This document shows, piece by piece, positions 8,283-18,959 of a DNA stretch of 24,065 nucleotides. The stretch is from positions 1-24,065 of the forward strand of contig JADDMT010000256.1 in NCBI GenBank assembly GCA_021401465.1, given 5' to 3'. The position numbers and the translations under genes are program-made. The DNA is from Teratosphaeria epicoccoides. Taxonomy: Eukaryota > Ascomycota > Dothideomycetes > Mycosphaerellales > Teratosphaeriaceae. Position 1 is the stretch's first letter; each line of letters opens with the position of its first letter. The notes under the pieces are model-generated. The model was given only the letters and a program-made list of their open reading frames with translations, did not search any database and was not told the DNA's origin.

Positions 8283-11004
8283 CTAGCTTACCTTTACTAC
8301 TAACGACTCTCCTAAAGCGCTACTATTTCGCCCCTCCTGTAGCTTCTTAAAGGTCGCATCATTAAAGACCTTGTCGCTATAGCCCTTAATCTGCTCTAAC
8401 AAGGTCGAGTCCGTAAATGCCATGTGCTACTACAACTGACTATCCCTTAACTTAGTGTCGCCGAGCGCATCCTCTACCTTCTCTACAACGTTCGACTAGT
8501 TGCTTATAAGGTCACACTAATCGAGTAGAGCGCATGCCATGCTACATCACGACTGTTAGCTAATGTATACCCTATAGCTACTAAACTACCGCTAGTACCT
8601 CCTATTAATATCGAAGTACTAGTAGTATGTTAGTAGCATAACGCTAGTATACTACTAGCATACTTACCTGGCATTTTTTGCCTCTGCCTCTAGCAAAGCT
8701 TGGCTCCTACTATCGCCTTAGTCTTTGTTCTTCGCGGTTAAGCTTCGTGTCCTATAGCTATTATCATTAACTACGCCGCTACGTAGAGTCAATAATCGTA
8801 CTTACTATGTGCCCGCTCTAGTAAGTCTTTACGTTTTGCCTCTTGCTAGAGCCACGCTAGTTTTTATCTGTTGTTAGCATAGTTTAGTCGATATATAAGT
8901 CCCCTCGCCTATACCGCTTGTCTACACTAGTCACAATTAACCGCCTACTCTATAGCTTAGGCCTCTCGCTACTTCCGCCTCGTTAGCGATAGCTAGCCCT
9001 CACGACGCGCTAAGGCTACTAACCTTTCATCTTGCGTGTGTCTAGGTCGGGGCTTATTAACTATAGTGGCTTTCGTACTAGACAAGTACATGTTAGCAAT
9101 CATGGCCGTGATGTTAGACGAGAAACTAACCTCGTTGTCACGACACTTTCATGTAGTGTGTCCCGCGTTAATGGCTCCTCTAGTCCCTGCATTAGCTAGT
9201 CGTTACTGTCATAATTGCTTGCCTTACTACTATAGTCACTAACATTTGCCCTTTCGCCGTTATGGCCCTCGCTCCCTCTGTTAGTGTCCGCTTAAACATC
9301 CGCTACATGCTTGCGAACGCCTACTATTAATGACATTAAGGCCTGGCTTGATCCTCGTGTCGGGCTAACACTACGCTAACCTAACAATTACGTACGACCT
9401 AGTAGAAGTTAGCACAGGCCCTCTCGACGATGTCTCCTATGTACTATTCTCGCGTAGCGCCTTTCGCCTCCGCAAGTCCTCTTATTCCCTCTCTAAGCCT
9501 GTCATGCCGCGATCCTTCTTGATAGCTAGGGCCGCCTACACTAGTAGTACTGTCTTGCCTTCGTCCTGCCCCCCTAATATACGTGCCGTAATAGTCGCTA
9601 TGATGACCTCTTGTCTGTTAGCATTAAGCTCTTCCTAATACTTTTTCTTCCCCTTGAAGATATCATCGATATCAACACTACTAACTAGAACCTATCTCGT
9701 CTTGCTAGCCTTCGTCTTAAACTCCGAAGGGCCATTTCTGATCTAGGCTAGTAGGTATGTAATAGTAGCATACACGCTGTTTAACATGAAAGCGTTTACC
9801 TCGCGTGACTCTAAAGGATTCCATGCTAGTTTCTAATTAGACTAGAAGAACGCCTTCTTCATACAAAAGATCACGAGCGGGCTTAGAAACCTCCGGTCCT
9901 GTGACATGTTAGCGCTTTCGACGACATCTAAGCCTTCTCTCCTTACCTCTTCTTCGTTCTTACATTCGAATCTGCTTTCTATTAACATGTCCGCGGCCTA
10001 GTCCTTTAAACCCTGCTTATCGTCTACCTTGCCAGACTATGCGAGTATAGCTTCTCTGACCCTATTCGTGCAGTTGTTACGACACTAACGCAACCTCTGC
10101 CTTATCTACGCCCCTAACATTAGCACCTCCTCATAGGACCTACGCAGGTACTTATAGTATCTAAATCTACGTCGTCTAGCCTCGAGCTAACTCGACCTTT
10201 CATCCCTAGCATATTACGCGCCACGAGCTACTAGTCCATTGCAATACGCTTACAACTCGGCTAGTAAGTAGGAGCTGTAGGGTATAGCACAGAAATGCCC
10301 TTCTGCCCTTGTAAAGCGTCTATCTACGAGAGTTCTTAGACTTTAACGAGCAAAGGCTCGATTAACTTGTCTTTATGCATAGGAGGGCTACTACGTATAT
10401 CTTCGCTACTAGAGTAGTTATATCCTTAGTCAGAGTTTGTAGTCTAGCTACTGTTATAGCCTCGACGGCTACTCGACTAGCTCCTAGACTGACTTTAACT
10501 ACTACTATCGCCCTAGCGGCTACGAGACTCGCTGTTACGGTAGTTTTAACTGCTGCTATTGCTCCCGTGATTAGTAGGTCGGCTGTTATAACAGCCTCGA
10601 CAGATGCTTAGCTGCTATGTCTTTACCCTGTTACTCTTAGGTTTGCTACTGTCTCGTCATGCGTCGCAAGACAATAACTAAGGCCTCTTGTACGGCTGAT
10701 TCCGCCTTAGCGGTAAGGATGACTGCTTATGCGTCTAGTCTCTTCGTGACTAGTACGTCGTTGTCTGTATGCATGTTAGCATAGCTGCTATATACGGGTA
10801 GCTTCTTACATTAGTCGCCTTCGTATAGGCTTTAGGCACTATAAAATCCTCATGCTCCTAGTTAGCTATCTCCTTATTGCTATCGTCTACACTATCGCCA
10901 TCGTTGCTTAGCAGGTCTTCTAAATCATTCGCTAGATCGTAATTCGAACCGCTGCTAGATGACGCGGAACGTGACCTCTGTTGTCTGTCTTTCTTCGAAG
11001 GCAT
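8283..11004 (-). pseudogene. Decayed minus-strand gene of ~850 codons, family unknown
   Basis: An ATG at 11004 opens with a Ser-rich, acidic N-terminus (MPSKKDRQQRSRSASSSSG, then DLANDLEDLLSNDGDSVDDS). After a low-complexity Ala/Thr/Val stretch (about 10370-10680), with frame changes near 10740 and near 10330, a steady third frame follows from about 10330 to 8930. Readable stretches include FRYYKYLRRSYEEVLMLGA, VDDKQGLKDQAADMLIESRF, ECKNEEEVRREGLDVVESAN and FLSPLVIFCMKKAFF. Later come DIDDIFKGKKKY, KPRPRHTQDERLVALARREG and a C-terminal part with EKVEDALGDTKLRDSQL. Stops are TAG/TAA. A GTAAGT donor at 8667 suggests an intron. It looks like a large nuclear or DNA-related protein, but no domain is recognised. 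Confidence 0.5.
8542..8667 (-). other. Candidate spliceosomal intron in the 8283-11004 gene
   Basis: On the minus strand GTAAGT (8667-8662) follows readable coding sequence ending in QKMP. About 126 bases later TTAGCTAACAG-TCG-TGATGTAG supplies a branch-point-like CTAAC and AG acceptors, after which coding resumes (MACALLD). The palindromic motif CGCTAGTATACTACTAGCA lies just inside the donor. The phases on either side do not join exactly with the acceptors I tried, so either the acceptor is mutated or an indel has occurred. Confidence 0.35.
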
Positions 11005-11516
11005 AATTAAAGACAGACGTGACTTAAAGGATCGGCAGAGAACAGAGCGCGGTATATCCTTCTCGGTCGTGTAGGTCTAGTAGCATGTTAGTAAAGGATA
11101 ATATACTACATGTAAATATGCACATACTACGAGTTACCGTCTAATGTAGCTACGTAGAGTCTATTAATGCAGAAGAAAGAGAGGACGCGATGTTTACAGT
11201 ATCTTGTGACGCATAAGCGTCATCTAAATTCGGCTACCCCTAAAACTGCGGCGGCGGTACTTTTAGCTTGCTAGCAGTATGCTATTAAAATACCGCTAGT
11301 AGAACTAGCCTCGGTTAGCATTGATTCTTCATTTATAGCTAGTATAGGTACTACAAAACATCCGCGCTACATAGTACGTCTGCCTGTATGACATAGCTAG
11401 ACTACTACTACTACGAAGCGCCTGCTAAAAGTACTAGTCGTGTGTAAAACACATCGATAGGTACACTAGCATTCTACGCGATCTATACACCAAAAAGCCG
11501 AGTCGACAGTCCTCGG
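11005..11516. other. Intergenic gap upstream of the minus-strand 11004 gene
   Basis: No gene is visible. It probably contains the promoter of the leftward gene starting at 11004; a weak GGATATACC lies about 45 bases upstream on the minus strand. It holds a diverged motif copy (CTAGCAGTATGCTA, about 11270-11283). An inverted pair ATAGGTACACT / AGTGTACCTAT (about 11457-11467 and 11539-11549) encloses about 70 bases. Confidence 0.4.
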
Positions 11517-12650
11517 TTAATACACTAGACACGAGTAGCAGTGTACCTATTAAGAGCATACCCTATTCTCTAGTCTCTATCTGACAATCCTATACCCTAT
11601 ACAACTATTAGTAGTCTCTAAGAGTGATGTAGACAATCCCTTTAGCTAGCTAACACCTATCCCTAGCCGTAGCATCTTAGACATTAACTAGCGTAAGATC
11701 CGCGCATGAGACTATCTTCTTAATCGATAGGACTAGTATAACGACCGTCTGCGTCGATATTAACGTAGGCACGCCGACCTCATTTCTACTAACAGCAAGT
11801 TGAGCCCTATATACATACTCTGACCTACGGCAGTTAAAGCGCCCGCATGTGCTCGCGCGCCTGTAGATGCCTACATGTAGTCCCTGTCGAGATAGAGCCT
11901 GAAAGCGTAGTCGAAGTAGGCATGCCTATAGTCTCTGTCGCAGAGTTCTGACATCTTGCTTTAAGAGTGCTTACGCTAGAAGGTCTAGTGACAAGCCTAC
12001 GCGCTCATAATTCGGCACCTAGTAGAGGGTGACTATAAGATATAAGCCTAAGTAGTGTTACATTAGAGGTAGTTACTCTGTAGTAGATCCTACGTATATA
12101 GTAGTAAGAGTAGTTCTACATGCGAGAGAATATCCTGTACGTATTGTTCTAAAGGCCTTCGAGCCGCGTTTAAACTATAACAGCCGTACTACTTTCGTGT
12201 TAACCCTAGGTAATTGTCGACTTCTAGACTGTCTGCCGCTAATAGTTTGACGATATCTTGTATAGTAGATGCTAAAAACTAACCTCCCCTACTCGTGTCT
12301 GTAACACCTCTGCTATTACTAGGAATTTAAGTTGCAATTCCCTACTACTACTAAAGAAGGCGCTCGTTTCCTAGAACATGCGCTCCTTCGCTGCTATTAA
12401 CCGCGCAACTTAGTCAAGTAGGCTAAGCTGCTCTATCCGTTCTTCTAACGTAGCGTACAGGCGTAGGTAATCGTTATGTTAAAGTATAAGGCCTGCTTCG
12501 ATCGTGCCTATACTCTGCTACTATAGCGCCTTAGGTTTGTAAATTGTGCCACGCTAGGTCTTAGAGGTTCTTGTCGAGGAAACACGCACACTTATCGTTC
12601 GGGCTATGCCTATATTATGTCTGTTTAAATTGCAGATGTCAGGATTACTC
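11517..12650 (-). pseudogene. Decayed minus-strand gene, ~375 codons, family unknown
   Basis: Two adjoining minus-strand frames with TAG/TAA stops make one protein-like reading. The first (12650 to about 12242) includes GTIEAGLILQHNDYLRLYAT, LEERIEQLSLLD, ARLIAAKERMF and RELQLKFLVIAEVLQTRVGE. The second (about 12240 to TAA at 11517-11519) includes DSLEVDNYLGL, AARRPLEQYVQDILSHVELL, CDRDYRHAYFDYAFRLYLDR, ARAHAGALTAVGQSMYIGLN and a basic tail. A single frame change at about 12242 joins them. It looks helical and Arg-rich. No family is recognised. It is oriented like the 8283-11004 gene and may be its upstream neighbour, or further exons of one larger gene. Confidence 0.45.
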
Positions 12651-12699
12651 GAAACACGCGTTGTTTATACTCGTTAGTCTCTTAGCTAACTTTAGATGA

Positions 12700-13566
12700 A
12701 AGATGCAGCAGACCCTTCCGCGCTTTTTGTACCTTATCGCTATAGCCGTAGCCGTCGTATATGCAACGCCGCTTTGTCTATCTTCTAGTCCGCTACGACA
12801 CTATCTACGGCAGGCATGATCTAGACGCTAGGGTCCTAATGATTGTAGCACTTAAGACATGCATATAGGAACAGGATACTCGAGCCTATGCGCGTAAGGC
12901 AAGAGGATTAGTAGAAGCTATATCCTTGCCTAAACTACAAGCTGCCCTCGTCACTATTATAGGGTTCTCCTTATAGATGACGACTTAGTAGTGTCAAAGA
13001 ACACGTTCGTGCTATAGCTAACTAGGCATGTGTTAGTAATAACTAGTGCTATGGCTAATTAAGCATTTCAAAGGATCCTATTAATCGGCCTAAGACGTAG
13101 GCCTAAAGCACGTCGAGTTTCGCTTCCTCCGCTAGCTAAGGATGCATTGTATGTCGGGCCTTAAGAAGGGTTATCGCAGACGGCTCTATTCCGGCATCCC
13201 TGTCTCGTTAATGCACTACTCTTAAGAGTTAGGAGGGTAGTAGTAGATATGCACAAACATAAGCTGTTTATGATTATTACTTGACAAGCTAGCGCCTACG
13301 TAAGAGCATTAGTATTCAAGTTTCGTAACTCGCCGAGGCTGTATTTAGTGTCTAAGAGATATTCAGGGCTAAGGTTCTAGGCTAAGTATCGTGACAACGA
13401 GGCCGCGAATCCCGTATCCGCTATAGATGAGGACTAAGTTACTATAGTATACCTCTAGGAGTATTCCTGCCTAGTCGATTATAATCGCCTTGTAATACGT
13501 AGGCGATTACACACGAATAGGGACTTAGTAACAGAAGAGCTCCCCGAAGAAGACCTTTTCGTCTAA
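12700..13566 (+). pseudogene. Coding-like segment, plus strand favoured, unidentified
   Basis: Frame 2 (about 12700-12960; ARKARGLVEAISLPKLQAAL) and then frame 1 (12979 to TAA 13564-13566) give a protein-like reading. Examples are LFRHPCLVNALLLRVRRVVV, SAYVRALVFKFRNSPRLYLV, YRDNEAANPVSAIDED, VIRRRLHTNRDLVTEELPEE. Stops are mostly TAG/TAA with one TGA. The minus strand is also fairly open through the same interval, with a Ser/Thr/Leu-rich reading (for example TYNASLASGGSETRRALG), so the strand is not settled. I prefer plus for its charge pattern and codon texture. No family is recognised. Confidence 0.35.
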
Positions 13567-13670
13567 GCATAGGGCAATCGCTACCTAGCTTTAGTTAGGT
13601 ACTACAGATAGGTATCTTAGGAGCCATGGCTGTCTTTACTTTGCCTGTTCTGTTTTTACTACTATTATCA

Positions 13671-13946
13671 TTAATTAATGATAGTGTTACACATGTAACA
13701 ACTAGTAGCAAACGTCAGATAATATAGTCCTCATAATGCTGTTACCTGCATTACTACTATAAAAAAATCGCCTTTGCTATCTAATCCTTTTAACATCGCT
13801 TCGACATCCTTGCTAACAAGCTCTAGCGCCGCTGTCGCGAGGGCGAAGCTACACTTCTACGCGTATGCCTCGTATACTTCCGGATGTGTCCGCTTAACCT
13901 GCAGTTGTAAAATAATGGCGGTACGCCTACTACATGCCGCTAGCAT
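13671..13946 (-). pseudogene. Short decayed minus-strand exon, unidentified
   Basis: A 92-codon minus frame runs from ATG 13946 to TAA 13671-13673. It reads MLAACSRRTAIILQLQVKRT, then HPEVYEAYA, stop, KCSFALATAALELVSKDVEA, with one internal TAG and one TGA. A run resembling branch point and acceptor (CTAATTAACCGACAG) precedes the ATG, so it may be an internal exon rather than a gene start. It could be an upstream part of the minus-strand gene at 11517-12650. A 16-bp palindrome ATCATTAATTAATGAT overlaps the end (about 13668-13683). Confidence 0.35.
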
Positions 13947-14282
13947 GCTGTCGGTTAATTAGGCTAGCTACATAGGGTAAGTACTAAAGTTGCTTCCTAG
14001 CGCTTCCGCTAATCAGGCTTATTAGTAGTACCTTACAGAGAATCCCTACACGTGCGTAACTACTATCGGTATACTACTAGCAATCGAGGGGCAGTTTAGC
14101 GGCACTACTCGTTGCTTGCAGGTACCTCCTAGCCGCTTAGTTACTATCCGCACTATCGACCCTACTAAATAAACAAACAGGTTAACGTTCATGACTACAG
14201 GACAGACAATCGTATACTAGTACTATGCTAATATCGACACTACTAGTTCTACCTTCACGATTCGGTCGTGATTAGTCGTATA

Positions 14283-17200
14283 GTCGCTTTAATGGTCTCT
14301 TAAAAGCGCTAACAAGCTAACTAGTAGAGACCCGAGACCTAGACGAAAGAGCAGCTTAAACACCGCCTAGTCTAAACGGATTTCATAGTATAGGCAGGCA
14401 ATTTCGCTCTGTCGTATTTTGGATGGGACTCTCAAGACACTTAGGACGCGAGTAATATCATTCAAAATGTGTTAAGGGTAGAGGAATTAATCGACAAGGA
14501 CAGGGAAGGCTAGCCCTACATCCCGCGTTAGTTTGGATACTAAAACCCTCTATCCGCGAACCTGAAGAAACTAGAAGATAGGCTACGTAATGATGAAGAT
14601 CCTAAGGTCGCTAAGTTGTTTAAGGGCAAACATGATCGCTTGTTAGAGGCGTAGTACATCCCTAGTCTTAATAGCAACTACGATTAGCTGCCTGCAGAAG
14701 TCGACAAGAGCAAGTTTCGGTTAGCATTATAGTAGTACATTGCTAGCATAGCTAAGGACATAGTGAAAAAGAAAAAAGACTATACTAAGGAGGGCTCTAT
14801 TACTCTAGGCGTAGCAGCTAATACGCGCTCTGTTATACTATCGACTAAATTAGTAGGATTAAAGCGTACTTTTTCGCATGACTCGTAGGCTTTAGCATAG
14901 ACACTAAACAAGATGTTTAAGGAGTTCGCGTTCTTAAAGGCTAGTACTAATGCTAGTTAGTTAGATCAAGATGTAGAAATGCGTGATATAGAGCATGTCT
15001 AGAAACCATCTTTCCTTGAAGTTAGCATCTACCTGTATATAGTCGGCTACACTAAGGACTAGTCGAGGCTACTTCTAAATGCGGTGCCTCTCGAAATTAG
15101 CCTGATGCGGAATTTAAACTCCGACTGTCTCGAACCGCACATAGTCGCAGAATAATAGACAACTAACAAACACTGTTCTCGCTACTAGTTTACAGTAACT
15201 AGAGATTTGTCATAGTAGCGTGAGAGGGAATCAGACGTCATGTTAATCGGCGCGTTAAGGCAATTGCATGCGGCTATGCCTGATTATAGCGGCGCTTATC
15301 TAATCGCGGTCTTCACAGCTAAGTACGAGGGTGACGACAGACTTATGCGGTCGATCACACCCTATTACAGACATGCGTTCGTGTAACGATTAACCTGTAG
15401 TTAGATGCTAACGTTTTGCAGGTTATAGCACTCTGCCTACTACGCGCGAATTCAAGCTAGACATATATGATCTAGCTGTCAAGAACTAATCGCGCTATGT
15501 TAGCTTCGAATCTAACATAATCGCTAAAACAGATACTCTCGTCATCACGCCTGTCATTAAGTAGTAGATTAACAACCGCAAAAAGTTCCTTAAGAAGGGC
15601 TTCATTAAAATTGTGGTCATATAATCTGATACATTTAAGCAGGTACTAGAGGATTTTAGTGTCTATAACAGTTAGGCTGAGGCTGTTCGCAACGAGGACT
15701 AGCTAAAACGTGATGAACTAGAAGCCTGTCTGTCTAAGGAAGAACTAGCGTTATAGGATAAAGACAACTTCGAGCTAACAGTACACAAACTCTTAACTAC
15801 ATTAAGCACTAATAAGAAAGTCCGATCGTAGCTCGCCAAATAGACTGTTATTACCTAGAAGTTATACATCAGTTTAATCGCTTGGCGTAATGCTAGCTAA
15901 TAGGATTAGAAGGAAAGGGTAGCTAGATTTTCCGTGAAACTATTACGCTCTATTTGGTCCTTAGTTCTATTCGATGAGTTCTACAAGTCGAGAGGCGTAG
16001 AAACTACCTAGCCAAACATCGCCAGACTACCTAGTAAACTATGTGTAGTTAGCCTAAGCGCTACTCTATATAGGCACGTCGGGGATCTGCGGCCGATCGT
16101 GTAGTATGCGTTTAGCCGATTCTTCAAGATAGGTAAGAAGGAGGACAACACGAGCTAATCGCTGCTTTCTATGTCTAAGGAGTCTAACTAGAAGGGATTC
16201 GCTATTAGCAAGGCATAGTAGTAGAGGAAGGACTTTAAACCTAAGACGAAGAAGTTCGTAGAGGATTCTAGTCTACTTAGCAAAATAGAGGCTATCTACT
16301 AGTTAGATCTAGTCGCGAAAAAGATCGGGTCATTTAATGAGGCTAAGAAGGACGATCTAGAGGCGGAGCTTAGAGCCCTTAAGAAGTTGTAGCAACTACA
16401 TCTTAATGTTGTCGCGCCTTAGCTGCGTTCATTCATGATCACATATAGCAACTCCTTTATCTAGCAACCTATGAAGAGTGTTAACGAGAAGGGGTACCTA
16501 GGCACAGAGATACTACCCTATGCCACATTTGACATTAGCACGCTAATCCCTAAGGACCTCTAGGAGGACAGTTAGGGCCCCGTTCGCGATAGCGATGTCG
16601 AAGATTAGGACGACGATAACGCTAATCAGGCGAACTACTAAGGTCTGCGAACATATTACCTCGAGTGTGTTCGACAAGGATTAAGGCAAGGGAAGAAGCT
16701 ACTATCCTTCTTTACATAGGTGCATGTTTAGCGCGTTCTAGGCTTGTTTCCTTGTCTACACAAGTAGTGCCAACTCGACGTAGAACTCATAGCCGAAATG
16801 TCATATAACAAGGACGAGTAGAAGGATACTATGTACTCTAGCTAAGCCGTAGAGTAGATCCTGAAGTAGGGGAAGCGGAGTCATGTATAGTACTACATAG
16901 ACGAGATCTATTAAATGCTAGCGATGTAACAGCTCCTAGAGATCCTGCGCGGTGTAAGGAGCTAGACGAATGCGTTTAGTAAGCCGCGTAAACACGTCGT
17001 AGTCGCGTACAAGCCGATGAATGTAGCATTAGTAAAGCTAGTAAGTATCTTTAACCGTTTCCTTGCCTAATAGGTACTAACTTTGACTAGTATCTCTAGT
17101 AGGTAGTAGAGAATAGTCACATCCTAGGCAGATTTAACAAGATAGCTAGGTTCATCGGGCCAGATTACAGGTCGAAAGATAAGGCTATGATTGTAGAGGA

Positions 17201-17621
17201 CTTTGTGACTACTAATCCTATTGTTAAAGGCTACTAAGACGACCCTTAGTTGCTTATATCGACTGTAAACAAAATTAAGAGTAGCGTAACTCTTATACCT
17301 ACTAACGCTATCATAATACTAGATGACAACTTCAAATAGCAGTCGACTAGGCAAGCCTATAGCAAGGTTAGTCGTACTAGATTAATGCAGTTAGCGCGAT
17401 TAATAGAGGCAATGAGATTTTACTAGGTTACGCTATAGAGCTAATTCGGAGAATAGACTATAAACTGTTAGCAGACTAGTGACGACTTCATTAATATCAT
17501 GCGCGATAATTAGGGCGAGTAGAGAGGCATAGGATTTTGCGGGCTACGCAGGCTAGCGCGAGATGACAGATTGATTAGGGTTTAACTGCAATCTTGTAAT
17601 AGAGTAATGCTAGTAGTCGTG
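14283..17621 (+). pseudogene. Decayed SNF2-like helicase/ATPase (~1,050 codons)
   Basis: Three plus-strand segments follow one another: frame 0 (14283-15380), frame 1 (15421-17100) and frame 0 again (17103-17621). Dozens of TAG/TAA interrupt them. SNF2-type landmarks occur in order: TLVITP (15535, motif Ia, usually TLVVxP), VLFDEFY (about 15964-15984, Walker B, DEAH-like), SLSATLYRHVGDLRP (16051-16095, motif III, usually LSGTPxxNxxxDLxP), LISTV...SSVTLIPTNAIIIL (about 17253-17315, motif V) and QAYSKVSRTR (17352-17381, motif VI, usually QAxxRxxRxGQ). A clear Walker A GKT is not visible; the expected place is next to the frame change at 15380-15421. SNF2 enzymes remodel DNA-protein complexes. 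The ATG is uncertain (14190-14292). It ends about 800 bases before the transposase ORFs. Confidence 0.7.
15381..15421 (+). other. Candidate short intron or indel in the SNF2-like gene
   Basis: Coding in frame 0 stops at 15380 and resumes in frame 1 at 15421. Between them GTGTAA opens a 41-base segment with GCTAAC (branch-point-like) ten bases before a TTTTGCAG acceptor. Length and signals resemble a short fungal intron, but the phases do not join exactly, so the donor may be mutated. Confidence 0.4.
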
Positions 17622-18433
17622 CGCAAGTAGTATCATTTTAGATAGTAACTACACAAGCGCCTTATCTAATAGAGTATATGCATAATACTAATCATCTCGT
17701 CTGTTCGTATATACTCGACGACTACTAAATGCTAGTAGTATACTAGCGGTATGTCTACTGCTACTACGTCAAGGTCCGACCTATAGATTGCTACTACATG
17801 TTTTGAACCCTTACAATCGACAGACAATGACTGCTAGTAGTATACTAGCGGCACTCCTACTATGTCTACGCTACACATCTAAGCCGCTAGTAATACAGGG
17901 TATGACTTCGTGCATATAAATACTATACACTTTGGATTTATATATGAAACTACTCGAAATTTGGGATTCCTAGCTAAAATTGCGCTCGTACTGCCTACGA
18001 TCGACAGAACGAGTTAGCTAATAATAACTGCTGCTAGTATACTACTAGCACATCCATTTTCGTCTACTCTAGGCCCTCCTTTACTACTACACTCTAATAA
18101 CACTCAATTCTTCTATTAACCTGAACACTAACCCTACACACGTACGGCTAGCTAACATAATGAACCGTCTAAGCGGCAATTAGCTACCCGCGCGGCACGC
18201 GCACCTTTATAGTAAGTATTGACACGACTAAGGGCTTAGGGTCCGGGTGTTTATAGTAATTAACGCGTCTATAAGCGCCGTAGCCTTTGTAACACACTAT
18301 GTTAATAATGGCTTCATAGCGCATACTATACTACACAGGCTACGGCAAGGCATTAAAAGGTCATAGTAGTCATGCCTAGCATGTTCCTACCTACATGGTA
18401 GCGAAGTTTTAGCACTTCATTAATTAGAGCACT
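17622..18433. other. Intergenic gap with three palindromic motif copies, upstream of the transposase
   Basis: No gene is visible. The motif GCTAGTAGTATACTAGCGG occurs at 17731-17749 and again at 17833-17851, and TGCTAGTATACTACTAGCA at 18032-18050. A TATA-like TGCATATAAATAC lies at 17911-17923, about 510 bases before the ATG at 18434, so promoter assignment is weak. GC-rich palindromic sequence (CCCGCGCGGCACGCGC, about 18188) lies closer to the start. Confidence 0.5.
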
Positions 18434-18952
18434 ATGGATCTTAGACCTGACGAGAAATACGCGTCAGATTCGAACATCTCCTTAGACTCGAACGACAGAG
18501 TCGAAACTTAATTAGCAGACGATGTCCTTGCCTACGAGGAGGGGACATTAGTCGACGACGCTGCGGGAGTAGATAGGCAGTATGTTGCAAACGAGGAACT
18601 AGTCACAGTCGTTAAGCCTGTGTTTAATGAGGCTTACATGCAAGAGAAGGAGATAGTAGCGACAGCTAGGGCAATCGACGATAACAGTAGTAACATTAAC
18701 GCGCTTAGTCTCTACGACGACCTAGCAGCATTCACAAGAGACGCTACATCTCTAGATAGACGATATAGAGACACGAATAGCAGCCATGCGGGTAGGCTAC
18801 ATAGCGTCACGAGCGAGCACAGCTTAGCTTTAATCTATATGCGCGCTAGTAGGCTGTTATCTGCTAGACGTAAGCAACTATACAAGCGGACACCTTTCGG
18901 CGTAGGTAGTCTCATGGCGGGCAGGCTAATTAAAGTGTACGTTAAGCCGTAA
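18434..18952 (+). pseudogene. Small acidic ORF upstream of the transposase, nearly intact
   Basis: Frame 2 runs from ATG 18434 (MDLRPDEKYASDSNISLDSN) to TAA 18950-18952: 173 codons with a single internal stop, TAA near 18509. The N-terminal half is acidic (VETxLADDVLAYEEGTLVDD). The C-terminal half is basic and Ser/Arg-rich (LALIYMRASRLLSARRKQLY). Gln codons CAG and CAA survive, so this patch escaped most of the damage seen on both sides. It could be the first exon of the transposase or a separate accessory protein; the transposase continues in another frame from about 18960. I do not recognise a domain. Confidence 0.5.
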
Positions 18953-18959
18953 TCCTACT

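Noticed and set aside
9036..10611. Plus-strand frames at 9036-9242 and 10375-10611
   Set aside because: They lie opposite the minus-strand 8283-11004 gene. Their Thr/Ala/Val-rich content is the complement of its low-complexity region.
13774..13962. Plus-strand frame of 62 codons
   Set aside because: It is opposite the more protein-like minus-strand exon at 13671-13946 and has a Ser/Ala-rich shadow composition.
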